NCBI GenBank assembly: GCA_964617455.1
Contig: CAZTYF010000009.1
Coordinates: 4,452-68,451, forward strand
Reading direction: 5' to 3'
Source: Monoglobus sp964617455
GTDB lineage: Bacteria > Bacillota > Clostridia > Monoglobales > Monoglobaceae
DNA: 64,000 nt
In this document: positions 52,337 to 61,014 of the stretch, piece after piece
How positions within the stretch are numbered: position 1 is the stretch's first letter
How the letters are laid out: each line of letters begins with the position of its first letter
Translations under genes and position numbers: made by a program
The notes under the pieces: generated by a model
Database searches by the model: none
What the model saw: the letters and a program-made list of their open reading frames with translations, nothing else
What the model was told of the DNA's origin: nothing

Positions 52337-53170
52337 TTATTTGCTGTTGCGTCTCTTGACAATATATTTGTCGGACGCTTTCTTCTTGTTTCGTGTCTTA
52401 TATCCCAATGTGGGCTTTCCCCAAGGGGTAACTGGACTTGGCATACCGATAGGCGACTTTCCTTCGCCGCCTCCATGAGGATGGTCGTTGGGGTTCATAA
52501 CAACGCCTCGAACCGTAGGCCGCCATCCCATGTGACGTTTCCTGCCCGCTTTGCCCAAGTTGATGTTCTCGTAATCCACATTGCCCACTTGACCGATTGT
52601 GGCGCGGCAGTCAAGTCTGACCATCCTTACTTCGCCGCTGGGCAATCTGACCTGAGCAAATCCGTTTTCCTTGGCCATAAGCTGAGCCGTGTTGCCGGCG
52701 CTTCTTACCATTTGGCCGCCCTTGCCGGGGCTTAATTCAATATTGTAGATCATGGTGCCCACGGGGATGTCTTGGATTTCCATGGCATTACCGGGTTTGA
52801 TGTCGGCGCCGTGGCCGGAGATTACTTTATCTCCTTTCTTGAGTCCCATCGGGGCGATTATATAATTCTTCACCCCGTCTTCATATTGGATAAGGGCAAT
52901 GTTTGCGGACCTGTTGGGATCATATTCAATGGACAAAACAGTGGCTTCCATCCCGTCCTTGTTTCTCTTAAAATCAATTACTCTGTATTTTCTCTTTGTT
53001 CCGCCGCCCCGGTGTCTGACAGTAATTCTGCCGTATGAGTTGCGCCCCGCCTTACTTTTCATGGGACGGAGCAGAGATTTTTCGGGTGCTACCTTGTCAA
53101 TCTCCTCAAATGTCGAAACTGTCATCTGACGCAGGGAAGGTGTTGTAGGATTATATTTCTTTATACCCAT
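52337..53170 (-). CDS. rplB: 50S ribosomal protein L2
   Basis: 277 residues. GRITVRHRGGGTKRKYRVIDF (fragment GRITVRHRGGGTKRKYRVI) and the C-terminal NPNDHPHGGGEGKSPIG with the histidine near the peptidyl transferase centre are diagnostic. Required for subunit association. Confidence 0.98.
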   Translation of the reverse strand: MGIKKYNPTTPSLRQMTVSTFEEIDKVAPEKSLLRPMKSKAGRNSYGRITVRHRGGGTKRKYRVIDFKRNKDGMEATVLSIEYDPNRSANIALIQYEDGVKNYIIAPMGLKKGDKVISGHGADIKPGNAMEIQDIPVGTMIYNIELSPGKGGQMVRSAGNTAQLMAKENGFAQVRLPSGEVRMVRLDCRATIGQVGNVDYENINLGKAGRKRHMGWRPTVRGVVMNPNDHPHGGGEGKSPIGMPSPVTPWGKPTLGYKTRNKKKASDKYIVKRRNSK

Positions 53171-53208
53171 CTTTCAAATCTCCTTATCTGCATTTTACTA
53201 AAGGTTTA

Positions 53209-53493
53209 TCACGATTCAAACAGCTCTATCGTCTTACTGTCGGGAGTGAGTTTAACAACAGCCTTTTTCCAATCGGCCCTTTTGCCCACATGAACGCCCT
53301 GCCTTTTGGGCTTTCCTTTGTAGTTCATTGTGGTAACCTTCTCAACCTCCACATTGAATATCTCTTCAACTGCTTTTTTTATTTCGATTTTATTCGCACC
53401 CTTCGCAACTTCAAAAGTATATTTTCTGTCTGCAACCTGGTCCATACTTTTTTCCGTTATGATAGGCTTTCTGATTATATCTTGTGCTACCAT
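53209..53493 (-). CDS. rplW: 50S ribosomal protein L23
   Basis: 94 residues: DIIRKPIITEKSM, YTFEVAKGANKIEIKKAVE and NYKGKPKRQGVHVGKRADWKKAVV (fragment KGKPKRQGVHVGKRADWKK). Docking site at the tunnel exit for SRP and trigger factor. ATG overlaps the rplD stop (TAATG). Confidence 0.97.
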   Translation of the reverse strand: MVAQDIIRKPIITEKSMDQVADRKYTFEVAKGANKIEIKKAVEEIFNVEVEKVTTMNYKGKPKRQGVHVGKRADWKKAVVKLTPDSKTIELFES

Positions 53494-54116
53494 TATGCGT
53501 ACACCTCCTCAAGCTTTGTAACGGCATCTTTAAGGACGATACATTTTGTGTGGTTCAGCACCGCATAGGTGTTGATTTCTCCCACATAGGTGGTATCAAC
53601 GCCTTTGATGTTCCGAGCCGAGTTGACAATTTTCTTGTCGTTTTCCGGAAGAACAATCAACGCCTTTTCGGTAACTCCAAGGTTTTTGAGCAAATCCGCA
53701 ATCTGCTTCGTTTTGTACTCATCGCAATTGAGAGATTCCAAAACGATGATGTCACTGTCTTCAACCTTAGAGGATAAAGCAGACTTGAGAGCAAGCCTCT
53801 TGACCTTTTTGTTCACGTTGTATCTGTAATCCCGAGGCTTGGGACCCAAGGCTACACCGCCGCCTACCCACTGGGGAGCACGGATACTGCCCTGTCTTGC
53901 TCGGCCTGTGCCCTTTTGGCGCCAGGGTTTGATTCCGCCGCCCCGAACCTCTGTTCGGTTCCGAGTTGACTGGGTGCCCTGTCTTTGATTTGCCAAATAA
54001 TTTACAACTACCTCATGCATCACGCTTGTGTTGACTTCCACACCAAACACATTTTCATTCAAATCTATCGAACCGACAACTTTGCCGTCGGTATTATAAA
54101 CATCTACTGTAGGCAT
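53493..54116 (-). CDS. rplD: 50S ribosomal protein L4
   Basis: 207 residues. The extended loop RSTRNRTEVRGGGIKPWRQKGTGRARQGS (fragment GGGIKPWRQKGTGRARQGS) reaches into the exit tunnel; VLPENDKKIVNSARNIKG is in the C-terminal domain. In several bacteria L4 represses the S10 operon through the rpsJ leader; the long leader here would allow this, but is not proof. Confidence 0.97.
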   Translation of the reverse strand: MPTVDVYNTDGKVVGSIDLNENVFGVEVNTSVMHEVVVNYLANQRQGTQSTRNRTEVRGGGIKPWRQKGTGRARQGSIRAPQWVGGGVALGPKPRDYRYNVNKKVKRLALKSALSSKVEDSDIIVLESLNCDEYKTKQIADLLKNLGVTEKALIVLPENDKKIVNSARNIKGVDTTYVGEINTYAVLNHTKCIVLKDAVTKLEEVYA

Positions 54117-54141
54117 TCTCTAATCCTCCTCTCTCCGCAGC

Positions 54142-54777
54142 CTAAGACCGGGCCTTGACTGCGTTCCGAACAACAACCAAACCGCCCTTGGGACCCGGAA
54201 TTGAGCCCTTTACCAGCAAAAGATTGCGCTCTTCATCTATCTTTACCAAACTAAGATTCAGGATTGTCACCTTGTCAACACCATAGTGACCGGGGAGTTT
54301 TTTGCCCTTGAACACTCTTGAGGGGTCGGAACAGGCACCCATCGAACCTGGGCCTCTGTGATAGTGAGAACCGTGGGTCATAGGACCTCTGTGGGTTCCC
54401 CATCTCTTTATGACGCCTGCATATCCGTGACCTTTGCCGGTTCCCGTAACATCAACCGTCTCTCCCGCCTCAAACTGAGAAACCGTCAATTGGTCCCCGA
54501 CTTTGAGATCTGCGGCTCCGTCAAGCTTGAGTTCCTTCAAATATTTCTTTACGGGAACGCCGGCCTTGCCGAAATGCCCTTTTTCGGGCTTGTTTGCCCG
54601 TCTCTCCTTCTTGTCCTCAAAACCCACCTGCACGGCTGTATAGCCTTCCGCATCGTCGGTTTTCTTTTGGACTACCGGGCACGGGCCCGCTTCGATAACG
54701 GAAACGGGAATGAGCTGTCCGTCCTCGGTGAACACCTGAGTCATACCAATCTTTTTACCCAAGATCGCCTTTTTCAT
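54142..54777 (-). CDS. rplC: 50S ribosomal protein L3
   Basis: 211 residues: KKAILGKKIGMTQVFTEDG at the start, and THGSHYHRGPGSMGACSDPSRVFKGKKLPGHYG in the internal loop near the peptidyl transferase centre (fragment GSHYHRGPGSMGACSDPSRV). ATG 54777 has AGGAGG ahead; the 15 upstream codons are not L3. Confidence 0.97.
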   Translation of the reverse strand: MKKAILGKKIGMTQVFTEDGQLIPVSVIEAGPCPVVQKKTDDAEGYTAVQVGFEDKKERRANKPEKGHFGKAGVPVKKYLKELKLDGAADLKVGDQLTVSQFEAGETVDVTGTGKGHGYAGVIKRWGTHRGPMTHGSHYHRGPGSMGACSDPSRVFKGKKLPGHYGVDKVTILNLSLVKIDEERNLLLVKGSIPGPKGGLVVVRNAVKARS

Positions 54778-54894
54778 ATTAATTCCTCCTAAATACGCAG
54801 GCATCAATTTAGGCTTAAACATACCTGCGGGCCAGCGGTTGGTTTCCCAACATAACCTATATTGTTTTTTGAAAATTTTATGCTTTCGGTTGCC

Positions 54895-55203
54895 CTATAT
54901 CTTAAGTTCTATATCAACACCTGCGGGCAAATCAAGGTGTTTGAGCGCTTCGATGGTCTTTCCGTTGGGATTGAGCACGTCGATGAGCCTCTTGTGCGTC
55001 CTCAGTTCAAATTGCTCACGAGAGTCTTTGTACTTGTGAACCGCTCTCAAAATCGTAACGATTTCCTTTTTTGTGGGCAGAGGCACGGGACCCGATACCT
55101 TTGCTCCGGACCTTTTTGCGGTCTCTACAATTTTGGCGGCGCTCCGATCGATAAGATTAGCATCGTAAGCTTTGAGTCTGATTCTGATTCTTTCTGTTGC
55201 CAT
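54895..55203 (-). CDS. rpsJ: 30S ribosomal protein S10
   Basis: 102 residues: RIRIRLKAYDANLIDRSA and GPVPLPTKKEIVTILRAVHKYKDSREQFE (fragment GPVPLPTKKEIVTILRA). S10 (NusE) also joins the antitermination complex. First gene of the super-operon; AAGGAGGG before the ATG. The str genes (rpsL, rpsG, fusA, tuf) that often precede it are absent here. Confidence 0.98.
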   Translation of the reverse strand: MATERIRIRLKAYDANLIDRSAAKIVETAKRSGAKVSGPVPLPTKKEIVTILRAVHKYKDSREQFELRTHKRLIDVLNPNGKTIEALKHLDLPAGVDIELKI

Positions 55204-55500
55204 TCTAAGATACCCTCCTTAAAGTATTTTGTTATACACTGCGCCGGGCGTTTCTCGCAGTTCCGATAATTAAACCCGAATAGCATATCCAAGCTTTTTC
55301 GCCTCGGATACACACTCGGGAGGAATTTACACAGCTTTGCCGAAATCCCGCCAAAATCGGGAAGTTCGACTATTCCGTATTTATAAATATGTGACCTTCC
55401 GCCCTGTTTTTTGAAACCGGACAATCTCCCCCGAAATTCCCAAACAGGCGCCGTTGCGCCTTTTGCCACCTCCGGGATCATAGTCATGGTCATGCCACAC
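55204..55500 (-). promoter_or_regulatory. Long untranslated leader of the S10 operon
   Basis: About 295 bases between the probable transcription start (near 55500) and rpsJ. It contains a GGCGC-AACG-GCGCC hairpin about 45 bases into the transcript and no recognisable gene; a minus-strand frame (ATG at 55502 or nearby) is open through the whole leader into rpsJ in another frame, but looks like non-coding sequence. A leader of this length suggests autoregulation by a ribosomal protein. Confidence 0.5.
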
Positions 55501-55506
55501 CTGAAT

Positions 55507-55535
55507 ATTATACAACCATATAAAAATAATGTCAA
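55507..55535 (-). promoter_or_regulatory. Main promoter of the ribosomal protein super-operon
   Basis: Minus strand TTGACA (55535-55530), 17-base spacer, TATAAT (55512-55507): perfect consensus in both boxes with A/T-rich sequence upstream. Confidence 0.88.
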
Positions 55536-55709
55536 GAAAAAATTTAGGTAAATTTTACACAAAATTGATTAAAACAAAAGTATATTTCTGCATAATTTAT
55601 CCATTTTTTTCACCCAAACACCCTATTGGGGCACAAAATGAGCTGTTTGAGTTTCCCAGCCGAACCTTCGACACAAAAACGGCATGGATTTTACTTGGTT
55701 TTTTAGTGT

Positions 55710-56501
55710 TTATTTGCTCAATTTGTTCAAAAAAGAACGGACCCGCTCATTTTTGGGATGGTCGATTACCTCTTCGGGGGAGCCTTGCTCAACAATTACA
55801 CCCTCGGACATAAACACGATTTTATCGGCTACATTTCGGGCAAATTCAATTTCGTGGGTGACTATAACCATGGTTTTGCGCTCTGCCGCCAAGGCTCTGA
55901 TTATTTTGAGAACCTCTCCGGTCAGTTCCGGGTCCAAGGCAGAGGTAGGCTCGTCAAAAAACAGAATTTTCGGATCTTGAGCCAAGGCGCGGGCTATGGA
56001 CACTCTCTGCTGCTGTCCGCCGCTGAGCTCACAGGGATAGTTGTTTATCTTATCGGCAAGGCCCACATCTTTCAGCAGCGCCACGGCATTTTTTTCGATT
56101 TCATCATATATGGCGGCTTTATCGGTTTTGAAATTCTCTCTCTCTTTCGCCAAAATTTTTGGGGCCAATGTCACATTTTCAAGGGCGCTGTACTGGGGGA
56201 ACAAATTAAAAGACTGAAACACCAATCCAAAGTTAAGCTGCCTCTCCCGCAGTTCGGCACGAGTGGGTTTTTGTTTGTTGTCTGCATCGAAAATCGGTTT
56301 GCCATCGACGAGTATTTGCCCTTTATCGGCTATCTCCAAGAAATTTATGCATCGGAGGAGGGTGGTTTTCCCGCTGCCCGAGGAGCCCAAAATGACCAAA
56401 ACCTCTCCTCTCTCCATGGTGAACTCCACCCCCCGTAAAACTTCGGTTTTGCCGAAACTTTTATGAATATTTTTAACTTGCAAAATTGACACGGACGGCA
56501 C
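55710..56501 (-). CDS. Polar amino-acid ABC transporter, ATP-binding protein
   Basis: 263 residues. Walker A GSSGSGKTT (39-47), Q-loop VFQSFNLFPQY, signature LSGGQQQRV and Walker B ILFFDEPTSALDP followed by the switch histidine in IVTHEIEFA. The GlnQ/ArtP subgroup of importers for polar amino acids. Last gene of the three-gene unit, four bases after the permease. Substrate within the polar amino acids or cystine cannot be fixed. Confidence 0.95.
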   Translation of the reverse strand: MPSVSILQVKNIHKSFGKTEVLRGVEFTMERGEVLVILGSSGSGKTTLLRCINFLEIADKGQILVDGKPIFDADNKQKPTRAELRERQLNFGLVFQSFNLFPQYSALENVTLAPKILAKERENFKTDKAAIYDEIEKNAVALLKDVGLADKINNYPCELSGGQQQRVSIARALAQDPKILFFDEPTSALDPELTGEVLKIIRALAAERKTMVIVTHEIEFARNVADKIVFMSEGVIVEQGSPEEVIDHPKNERVRSFLNKLSK

Positions 56502-56505
56502 CCCC

Positions 56506-57171
56506 TTATCCCTTATAATAATCGAGTTTCTTTTCTATATATCCGAACAACAGCGTCAGAATTCCGCAGAAAGCCAGGAAGAAGAGACCTGTTGAGAACA
56601 ACGGCCCAATCAGACCCTGTTTGGTAAACCGTTCGGCACACATAATAATCTCGGTAACTCCGATAATTCTGGCCAGGGATGTATCCTTCACGAGAGTGAT
56701 TATTTCATTGCCCATGGCGGGAATTACCCTTTTGATTACCTGAAACAGCACTACCTTGAAAAACACCTGAGGCTTGGTGAGACCGAGAACTTGGCCCGCC
56801 TCATACTGACCTTTGGGTATACTCTCTATACCGCCCCGGTATATCTCGGAAAAATATGCCGCATAGTTTATCACGAACGCTATAAGCACCGCAGTCATTC
56901 GGGATTTGATGGGAATATCGAAAATCAATCCGGGAGCATAGAGCACAACAAACAGTTGGAGCATCAGGGGCGTGCCCCTTATAATCCAAACAAAGGTTTT
57001 CGAAATCCACTTGAGGGGCTTAAACTTCGACATGGAGCCAAAGGTTATTATCAACCCCAACGGCACCGCCATAACGAGAGTGCTGAAAAAAATAATACAA
57101 TTGTATTTAAAACCACCCACAAGGGAGGTTACGATTTCCGGTAATCTTCCCATATAAAACTCCTTTAACAC
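56506..57171 (-). CDS. Polar amino-acid ABC transporter, permease
   Basis: 221 residues with five membrane helices of the HisM/GlnP type. The coupling (EAA) region shows YRGGIESIPKGQYEAGQVLGLT (fragment IESIPKGQYEAGQVLGL, about 117-133). Only one permease gene is present, so it probably forms a homodimer. The ribosome site is GGAG before ATG. Separated from the binding-protein gene by a hairpin. Confidence 0.94.
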   Translation of the reverse strand: MLKEFYMGRLPEIVTSLVGGFKYNCIIFFSTLVMAVPLGLIITFGSMSKFKPLKWISKTFVWIIRGTPLMLQLFVVLYAPGLIFDIPIKSRMTAVLIAFVINYAAYFSEIYRGGIESIPKGQYEAGQVLGLTKPQVFFKVVLFQVIKRVIPAMGNEIITLVKDTSLARIIGVTEIIMCAERFTKQGLIGPLFSTGLFFLAFCGILTLLFGYIEKKLDYYKG

Positions 57172-57178
57172 AAAATAA

Positions 57179-57218
57179 TCAGGCTAAACGCCGAGCAAAA
57201 CCACGGTGTTTAGCCTGT
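57179..57218 (-). terminator. Intercistronic hairpin between binding protein and permease
   Basis: Minus strand: GGCTAAACACCG (57216-57205) pairs with CGGCGTTTAGCC (57193-57182), about 11 bp with one mismatch, loop about 11 bases, with only a weak T-rich tail. Probably a partial terminator or mRNA stabiliser that keeps binding-protein mRNA in excess. Confidence 0.65.
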
Positions 57219-57230
57219 AAAATTAAACAA

Positions 57231-58082
57231 TTACTTTACTATAATCAAATCCTGCAATCCGTATTTCGTAGCAATCGTGGCAAGAGTGCCGTCTGCCGCC
57301 AAATCTTCCATTGCTTTGTTGACCTCTTCCGCCACATCGCTGCCTTTGCGGAAAGCAACTCCGTACTCATCGCCGGGGAATTCATTTTGAGTCACAACCA
57401 AATCGGCATAATCGGTGCCCTCGCCGATAGCTCCGATTGAGGAAACATAGTCAACTACCGCCACATCGGAAGTTCCCGCTGCCACATCCATCAGAGCCTT
57501 TGCCTGAGAATCCACAGCCGTCGCATTTGCTTCAGCAAAAAACGGGTCGCTCTCTATCAACTCATAGCCCGTTGAATCCACTTCGGCTATAACGCTGAGT
57601 CCGGAAACACTTTCGGAGTAGGCCTCTTCATTTTCGGATTTGACAATCATAACCTGTCTGTTGTTCATGTACGGCTCACTTATAGCCATATTTTCTTTTC
57701 TGTCATCGGTGATTGTCAGGCCATTCCAAATGCAGTCAATATTCTTTGAATTGAGCTCGATTTCCTTGGAATCCCACGCAATTTCCTGGAACTTGGGAGT
57801 AACGCCCAATTTGTCGCACACGGCAGTAGCGAACTCGGTTTCGAATCCCACAAGCTCCTCACCGTCGTAATAATTCATGGGCTCAAACAGAGTAATGCCG
57901 ATTACCATCTCGCCTTTGTCCTTTATGTAAGCCAAATCGGACTCGGTTGTCTCGTTTGAATTTGCTCCGCCTTGTTCCGTATTGGCAGTTTCGGTGCCGG
58001 ATTGAGAATTCCCGCAAGCTGCCAAAAGGGTCACCGCAAGCACGACTGCAAGCACAAGCGCCATAATTTTCTTGAATTTCAT
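57231..58082 (-). CDS. Amino-acid-binding lipoprotein of ABC transporter
   Basis: 283 residues. Lipoprotein signal with lipobox LAAC, Cys23, then a Ser/Thr/Asn/Glu-rich linker (to about 48) and a family 3 solute-binding domain (EMVIGITLFEPMNYYDGEELVGFETEFATAV fragments: ITLFEPMNYYDGEELVGFE). The first-domain arginine/aspartate residues that hold the amino acid carboxyl and amino groups are in the segments ITDDRKENMA and DEYGVAFRKGSD. First gene of the unit. AAACCTCCC complement gives a GGGAGG site before the ATG. Confidence 0.94.
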   Translation of the reverse strand: MKFKKIMALVLAVVLAVTLLAACGNSQSGTETANTEQGGANSNETTESDLAYIKDKGEMVIGITLFEPMNYYDGEELVGFETEFATAVCDKLGVTPKFQEIAWDSKEIELNSKNIDCIWNGLTITDDRKENMAISEPYMNNRQVMIVKSENEEAYSESVSGLSVIAEVDSTGYELIESDPFFAEANATAVDSQAKALMDVAAGTSDVAVVDYVSSIGAIGEGTDYADLVVTQNEFPGDEYGVAFRKGSDVAEEVNKAMEDLAADGTLATIATKYGLQDLIIVK

Positions 58083-58118
58083 ACTAAACCTCCCGTATTG
58101 ATTTTTTTCTACAAGAAA

Positions 58119-58147
58119 ATACTATCATAATCTCGGAAATTTGTCAA
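58119..58147 (-). promoter_or_regulatory. Promoter of the amino-acid ABC transporter unit
   Basis: Minus strand TTGACA (58147-58142), 17-base spacer, TAGTAT (58124-58119), about 37 bases before the ATG and just after the glgP terminator. Confidence 0.7.
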
Positions 58148-58149
58148 TA

Positions 58150-58190
58150 AAAAGTTTTCAAGCCGACGCAGACACTTGCTGCGCCGGCTT
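58150..58190 (-). terminator. Terminator of glgP
   Basis: Minus strand AAGCCGGCGCAG (58190-58179) pairs with CTGCGTCGGCTT (58171-58160) with one mismatch, loop about seven bases, followed by GAAAACTTTTTATT. Confidence 0.75.
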
Positions 58191-58197
58191 TACATTA

Positions 58198-60714
58198 CTA
58201 TCTCAAATGCCAAATCTCCCTGTTATAATCCTCTATGGTTCTGTCGCTGCTGAAAAATCCCGCTTTGGCCGTGTTAACTACGGCCTTTCTCGTCCATTCA
58301 TCCGGATGGTCTCTGTATACCCTGTTGGCATTGTGGCAGGTGTGAATATAGGACTCAAGGTCCGGGAGAATCAAATATGGATCCGCAAATCCGCCTTGAC
58401 TCTGGACAAGAGAACGGTATATGTCATAGAACATATTATGGTCCGCACCGGAGAAAGTTCCGTCAATCAATGTGTCAACTATGTTCTTAATGCCCATATT
58501 GGTGGCATAGATTTCGGGGCTGGGAGAGTGATTCCGAGCGTAAAGGCCCAATACCTCATCGGAGCTCATACCGAATATGAATATATTATCATCACCGACT
58601 TGCTCGCGGATTTCAACATTTGCTCCATCCATGGTTCCAATTGTCAGCGCACCGTTCAGCATAAGCTTCATATTGCCCGTACCGGAGGCTTCTTTGCTGG
58701 CGGTAGAGATTTGCTCGCTCAAATCCGCCGCAACGACTATCCTTTCGGCAATTGAAACATTGTAGTTTTCAACAAAGACAACCTTGAGTATATCCTTTAC
58801 CCTCGGGTCATTGTTCACCACTTTGGCCACACTGTTGATAAACTTGATTATCTTTTTTGCCATATAATAGCCGGGAGCCGCCTTGGCCGCAAAGATAAAT
58901 GTCTCGGGCATCATATTTGCCGCCTCCGGGGTTTCTATTATCGATTTGTATCTGTATATGATGTGGAATACCTTGAGGAGCTGCCTTTTATACTCGTGGA
59001 GTCGCTTAATCTGTACATCATAAATAGAATCCGGGTCAACGATTATGTTGTTGCGTTTTTTGATGTACTCTGCCAAGTTTTTCTTGTTTTCAAGTTTAAC
59101 TTTGGCAAACTGTTCTCTGAAAACGGCGTCATCCGCATAGGGCAACAGTTTTTCAAGCTGAGTATAATCCTTGATCCAGCCGTCGCCTATGGCATCGCAG
59201 ATCAATTTCGAAAGTTTGGGGTTCGACTTATAGAGCCATCTCCTGAATGTGATGCCGTTGGTCATATTCTTGAATTTGTAGGGGTATATGCTGTAATAGT
59301 CTCTGAAAGTCTCTTTTTTGAGAATTTCGGTATGCAGCGCCGCAACGCCGTTTATGCTATGACAGGCGGTGAGGCAAAGATTGGACATACTGACTTGGCC
59401 GTCATCGTGGATAACCGCCATATACTCAATCTTGCCGTAGTCCCCGGGGAAACGCTCATTTAAAGCAATTCTCTGGCGTCTGTCAATCTCGTGTATAATC
59501 TGTCCGATTCGCGGAAGCAGATTGTCGACCATTTGCATGGGCCATTTTTCTAGAGCCTCCGCCAAAATTGTGTGGTTTGTGTACGCAAAAGTTCTTTGAA
59601 CAATGTTCCATGCGTCGTCCCAGGTCAGGCCTTCCTCGTCCATAAGAATTCTCATCATCTCCGGAATTGCGGTGGTGGGATGAGTATCGTTTATATGGAT
59701 TTGCATATACTCGGGAATTGCCATAATCGGGAGATGTTTTTGCTTGTGCTTGGCTATAATCCACTGTATGGTGGCAGACACAAAGAAGTACTGCTGCTTT
59801 AATCTCAGTAATTTGCCTTCATAGTGGTTGTCCTCGGGATAGAGGACTTTTGATATAACTTCCGCCAAATCCCTGTTCTCGCTGGCCTTCACATAGTCGC
59901 CCCGGTTGAAATGGGTCATATCGATTTCTTCCGGAGAGCAGGCTTTCCAAAGTCTTAAGGTGTTTACCGTATCCGTATCAAAACCGGTGATTGGCATATC
60001 ATAGGGCTCGGCTATAACGGTATTGTAATCCACAAGGTCGAATTTCATACGGCCGTCTTCCCATCTTTCGACTATGCGTCCGTTGAAATGTACTTCTTTC
60101 GTATCTTCGGGTCTGCCGATATCCCAAACGTTGCCGCTGGCAAGCCAGGGGTCCGGCATTTCTATCTGTTCGCCGTCAACAATCTTTTGTTTAAACAAGC
60201 CGTATTCATATCTGATTCCGCAGCCAAAAGCGGGCAAATCAAGGTTGGTGAGTGAATCCAAAAAACAGGCCGCAAGTCTGCCCAAACCACCGGTACCTAG
60301 ACCTGCGTCGGTCTCGACTTCCTCAATGTCGCTCAGGTCAAAGCCAAGCTCACTTAATGCCTCCTTGTATACTTCGGTTTCCATAACATTCATCAAATTG
60401 TTGCCCATGGCACGACCCATCAGGAATTCAAAAGACAGATAGTAAAGCTCCTTCCGTGGGTGCTTTTCCAAATCCTCCTGATAGATTGTATATTTTTCCA
60501 TTATCTCGTCGCGGATAGTCAAAGCCGTTGCCTGATAAACCTCCCGTTTCGCCGCTTTTTCTATGCTTTTGCCGTAATAACGTTTAATTTTGCCGATAAT
60601 CTCGGACTTTATGAACTTCTTCTTTCTCTCAAAAGCGGCGGTGCCGGGCTCCAAATGAGTATGCACCATTTTTTTATCGCCGTTTTTAGCTGTCGCCGAT
60701 TCAGTGCCTGACAT
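58198..60714 (-). CDS. glgP: Glycogen/starch phosphorylase
   Basis: 838 residues. Cleaves alpha-1,4-glucan with phosphate to glucose-1-phosphate, using PLP. The PLP-lysine region EASGTGNMKLMLNGALTIGTMDGANVEI (fragment ASGTGNMKLMLNGALTIGT, about 665-683) and the N-terminal YLSFEFLMGRAMGNNL segment are diagnostic of GT35. Length normal. It stands alone here; glgA, glgB and glgC are not in the window. ATG at 60714 follows GGAGG. Confidence 0.96.
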   Translation of the reverse strand: MSGTESATAKNGDKKMVHTHLEPGTAAFERKKKFIKSEIIGKIKRYYGKSIEKAAKREVYQATALTIRDEIMEKYTIYQEDLEKHPRKELYYLSFEFLMGRAMGNNLMNVMETEVYKEALSELGFDLSDIEEVETDAGLGTGGLGRLAACFLDSLTNLDLPAFGCGIRYEYGLFKQKIVDGEQIEMPDPWLASGNVWDIGRPEDTKEVHFNGRIVERWEDGRMKFDLVDYNTVIAEPYDMPITGFDTDTVNTLRLWKACSPEEIDMTHFNRGDYVKASENRDLAEVISKVLYPEDNHYEGKLLRLKQQYFFVSATIQWIIAKHKQKHLPIMAIPEYMQIHINDTHPTTAIPEMMRILMDEEGLTWDDAWNIVQRTFAYTNHTILAEALEKWPMQMVDNLLPRIGQIIHEIDRRQRIALNERFPGDYGKIEYMAVIHDDGQVSMSNLCLTACHSINGVAALHTEILKKETFRDYYSIYPYKFKNMTNGITFRRWLYKSNPKLSKLICDAIGDGWIKDYTQLEKLLPYADDAVFREQFAKVKLENKKNLAEYIKKRNNIIVDPDSIYDVQIKRLHEYKRQLLKVFHIIYRYKSIIETPEAANMMPETFIFAAKAAPGYYMAKKIIKFINSVAKVVNNDPRVKDILKVVFVENYNVSIAERIVVAADLSEQISTASKEASGTGNMKLMLNGALTIGTMDGANVEIREQVGDDNIFIFGMSSDEVLGLYARNHSPSPEIYATNMGIKNIVDTLIDGTFSGADHNMFYDIYRSLVQSQGGFADPYLILPDLESYIHTCHNANRVYRDHPDEWTRKAVVNTAKAGFFSSDRTIEDYNREIWHLR

Positions 60715-61014
60715 TTTATTACCTCCATTTTTTGCTTATGCAGTCTTATACATTTAAGCTTATATTAACTTTATAACTCCTTCAAACCGCAAGAGAGCTC
60801 CTCTCCGGTCCTTGCTTTTCACCGATATATTGTACTCCAATCCTGTTGTTTAATCAAGCAAAACCGCCATATTTTCTTGTTTTTGAGGAAAATTTATAAT
60901 ATTTAACCATTCCATAACCGCATTTCCCGCAAAAATATGTGCAACCGCACAGGATTATGCAGCTGCACCTTTACGATTTTTCGCTAAGCCGAGCGGATTT
61001 TGCAAGCCTTGTTT
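60715..61014. other. Intergenic region: glgP promoter and end of the GHL10 gene
   Basis: Minus strand TTGATT (60857-60852), 17-base spacer, TACAAT (60834-60829) is the probable glgP promoter, with a leader of about 115 bases. Further right, GTGCA and TGCAC arms near 60940-60975 with a following ATATTTTTG could be a weak terminator for the GHL10 gene. No gene seen. Confidence 0.5.

Noticed and set aside
55125..55562. 145-codon frame on the minus strand across the S10 leader
   Set aside because: It runs through the leader and into rpsJ in another frame, begins upstream of the -35 box of the promoter, and shows no family pattern.
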